This document shows positions 4,365 through 5,942 of a stretch of DNA of 5,942 nucleotides, piece after piece. The stretch is from positions 1-5,942 of the forward strand of contig PWEU01000132.1 in assembly GCA_003554005.1 (NCBI GenBank). Direction: 5' to 3'. Every line of letters starts with the position of its first letter. Position 1 is the first letter of the stretch. The translations under genes were made by a program, and so were the position numbers. This DNA comes from Nitriliruptoraceae bacterium (GTDB lineage Bacteria > Actinomycetota > Nitriliruptoria > Nitriliruptorales > Nitriliruptoraceae). A model generated the notes under the pieces. The model searched no databases and had not been told where the DNA came from. It saw only the letters and a program-made list of their open reading frames with translations.

Positions 4365-5750
4365 TTGACCAGACCCGGACCTGACGTGCTCGACCGCATC
4401 GTCAAGGCCTACGACATCCGCGGGCTCTTCGATGTCGAGTTGGACACCGAGGTGGCCCGGGCCCTCGGGGTGGCGGTGGCCTCGGTGCTGGCCGACGACG
4501 GCCAGGCGGTGGTCGTGGGCCGGGACATGCGGCCCTCCTCGCCGCGGCTCGTGGACGCCTTCGTCGACGGCGTGACCTCACAGGGCCATGACGTCATCGA
4601 TCTGGGTCTCGCCTCGACCGACATGGTCACCTACGCCTCGGGGGAGCTCGGGTTGCCGTCGGCCATGTTCACCGCCAGCCACAACCCGTCCAGCTACAAC
4701 GGCATCAAGCTGACCCGCGCCGGCGCTGTCCCGGTGTCGATCTCCAGTGGACTCGGGGCGGTGCGTGACGTCGCCGCCGACGTGTTGGCGACCGGCTCGG
4801 ACCCCGCACCGCAGCCGCCCTCGCGGCACGGCGACCGCAGCCACCTCGATCTCCTTGAGCGCTTCGCGGCCCACGTCCGCAGCTTCGTCGACCTCGATGC
4901 CCTCACCGAGGTCTCGGTCGCCGTCGACGCCGGCAACGGGATGGCCGGGTACGTGTGGCCGGCCGTGGTGGCCGGCACCCCGATCGTGACCGAGCCGCTG
5001 TACTTCGAGCTGGACGGCAGCTTCCCGAACCATCCGGCCAACCCGCTGGACGCGTCCAACCTGCGCGACCTGCAGGCGGCGGTGCGTGCCGGCGGACACG
5101 CGCTGGGACTCGCCTTCGACGGCGACGCCGACCGGGTGTTCGCCGTCGACGAGACCGGCCGGGTCGTGGCCTCCTCACTGGTGGGGGCGGTCGTCGCCGA
5201 CCGGCTGCTGCAGCGCGACCCCGGCGCCACCGTGCTCTACAACCTCGTCTGCTCCCGCACCGTGCCGGAGACGATCGAGGCCGCGGGCGGTACCGCGGTT
5301 CGGACCCGGGTCGGCCACTCCTTCATCAAGGAACGGATGGCCCAGACGGGGGCGATCTACGCCGTGGAGCACTCGGGCCACCACTACTTCCGCGACAACC
5401 ACCGAGCGGACTCCGGGGTGATCACCGCGCTCGTCCTCCTCGAGGCGGTCGCCGACGCCGGCCGCCCTCTCTCGGAGGTGGTGGCCCCCTACGACCGCTA
5501 CGCCGCCTCCGGCGAGCACGACATCGAGGTGGCCGACACCTCGGCCGCGCTGGACCGCGTCCGTGCGCACTTCGTCGGACGAGGCCCGGTGGACGAGGAG
5601 GACGGGCTACTGATCGACACCGGCGACGGGTGGTTCAGTCTGCGCCCGAGCAACACCGAGGCGATGCTCCGACTCAACGTCGAGGCCGCCGACGACGCAG
5701 CGGTGGCCGCGCTGCTCGCCGAGGTCCGCGAGGTCGCCTACCGAACGTGA
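4365..5750 (+). CDS. manB: Phosphomannomutase of the alpha-D-phosphohexomutase family (461 aa)
   Basis: It interconverts mannose-6-phosphate and mannose-1-phosphate through a phosphoserine enzyme and a bisphosphate intermediate. All four family signatures are present in order: the phosphoserine loop TASHNP (103-108, S105), the metal loop DGDADR (252-257, ligands D252, D254, D256), the sugar-specificity loop EHSGHHYF (335-342), and the phosphate-binding loop RPSNTEAMLR (427-436). KAYDIRG (14-20) and VGRDMRPSS (51-59) mark domain 1. The length is normal. The TTG start at 4365 is preceded by GAGGAG (4353-4358) with 6 nt spacing; an in-frame GTG at 4386 lacks a good site. Two loops deviate slightly: V334 replaces the usual Gly before the specificity Glu, and A433 stands where SNTEP normally has Pro. 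The divergent guanylyltransferase-like gene favours phosphomannomutase over phosphoglucomutase, although bifunctional PMM/PGM activity cannot be excluded. The product would feed GDP-mannose for mannosylated envelope glycans or lipids. Confidence 0.9.
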   Translation: MTRPGPDVLDRIVKAYDIRGLFDVELDTEVARALGVAVASVLADDGQAVVVGRDMRPSSPRLVDAFVDGVTSQGHDVIDLGLASTDMVTYASGELGLPSAMFTASHNPSSYNGIKLTRAGAVPVSISSGLGAVRDVAADVLATGSDPAPQPPSRHGDRSHLDLLERFAAHVRSFVDLDALTEVSVAVDAGNGMAGYVWPAVVAGTPIVTEPLYFELDGSFPNHPANPLDASNLRDLQAAVRAGGHALGLAFDGDADRVFAVDETGRVVASSLVGAVVADRLLQRDPGATVLYNLVCSRTVPETIEAAGGTAVRTRVGHSFIKERMAQTGAIYAVEHSGHHYFRDNHRADSGVITALVLLEAVADAGRPLSEVVAPYDRYAASGEHDIEVADTSAALDRVRAHFVGRGPVDEEDGLLIDTGDGWFSLRPSNTEAMLRLNVEAADDAAVAALLAEVREVAYRT

Positions 5751-5763
5751 ACGCCTCGTCCGG

Positions 5764-5942
5764 TCACTCCGGTGCGCGGTCACCCGACATCTCGAAGGTC
5801 AGCGTCTCACCGCCACGTAGTACCTCGCGCTGGTCGTCGAACCCGATCCTCACCGCTGGCAGGTCCGATGGCGCGGCGCTCACCCTCAGGCAGTCGTGGT
5901 CGAGCTGGACCCGCAGCTGGTGCCCCCGGTAGTGCAGCGGGA
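5764..5942 (-). CDS. C-terminal fragment, probable GH65 glycosyl hydrolase/phosphorylase
   Basis: This minus-strand gene enters from the right edge; its TGA is at 5766-5764 and 58 residues are visible. They include PLHYRGHQLRVQLDHDCLRV, then AVRIGFDDQREVLRGGETLTFEM and a short tail. The pattern (L-x-YRG-x-x-LRV, a short beta strand pair, then V-x-GG-E-x-L-x-F) resembles the small C-terminal beta-sandwich domain of GH65 maltose, trehalose or kojibiose phosphorylases. The catalytic barrel is outside the window, so the call rests on this tail alone. If correct, it would release beta-glucose-1-phosphate from a disaccharide, which needs beta-phosphoglucomutase rather than the neighbouring alpha-phosphohexomutase. 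It converges on the phosphomannomutase with a 13-bp gap and no clear terminator between them. Confidence 0.55.
   Translation of the reverse strand, partial: PLHYRGHQLRVQLDHDCLRVSAAPSDLPAVRIGFDDQREVLRGGETLTFEMSGDRAPE

Noticed and set aside
3236..4384. 382-codon open frame on the plus strand opposite the guanylyltransferase
   Set aside because: The minus-strand frame carries every nucleotidyltransferase motif in order, while this one has no recognisable motif or ribosome binding site and would run over the divergent promoter region.
4955..5932. 325-codon plus-strand frame overlapping the phosphomannomutase
   Set aside because: Highly Arg/Gly-rich shadow translation. The 4365-5750 frame has all four phosphohexomutase signatures.

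Overview
The window is a high-GC (about 70% by eye) bacterial segment with GTG and TTG starts, SARP/BTAD-type regulators and an actinobacterial-style GDP-mannose gene pair. This points to an Actinomycetota chromosome; I cannot place it more precisely. The two sugar genes match in architecture what I recall of the mycobacterial phosphomannomutase and GDP-mannose pyrophosphorylase.

Left part (1-3048), all on the + strand. First comes the 3' end of a BTAD-domain regulator (to 170). Next is a small exported protein of an uncharacterised family (238-813). A 523-residue fusion follows, with an N-terminal alpha/beta hydrolase carrying an intact Ser-Asp-His triad and a C-terminal SARP-like winged helix plus BTAD domain (942-2513). 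A single-domain cupin (2539-3048) lies 25 bp behind it. The DNA between these genes is unusually structured. A 17-nt motif, GAAGGTTCCC-N-GAAGGG, occurs twice, each time at the end of a BTAD gene and in front of the next gene. It contains GAAGG direct repeats 11 bp apart, which is SARP-operator geometry. A pair of CGTGCACG palindromes one helical turn apart precedes the exported-protein gene. A perfect 12-bp dyad sits just before the fusion gene. I propose a local regulatory circuit in which one or both BTAD proteins control the exported protein and the cupin.

Right part (3125-5942). A mannose-1-phosphate guanylyltransferase-like enzyme (minus strand, 3125-4222) and a phosphomannomutase (plus strand, 4365-5750) are divergently transcribed from a 142-bp gap with candidate promoters for both. 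Acting in sequence they would make mannose-1-phosphate and then GDP-mannose for cell-envelope glycans. At the right edge the 3' end of a minus-strand gene resembles the C-terminal beta domain of GH65 disaccharide phosphorylases and converges on the phosphomannomutase.

No RNA genes, CRISPR arrays, insertion sequences or origins were seen. The most novel material is the hydrolase-SARP fusion together with the repeated operator-like motif around it.
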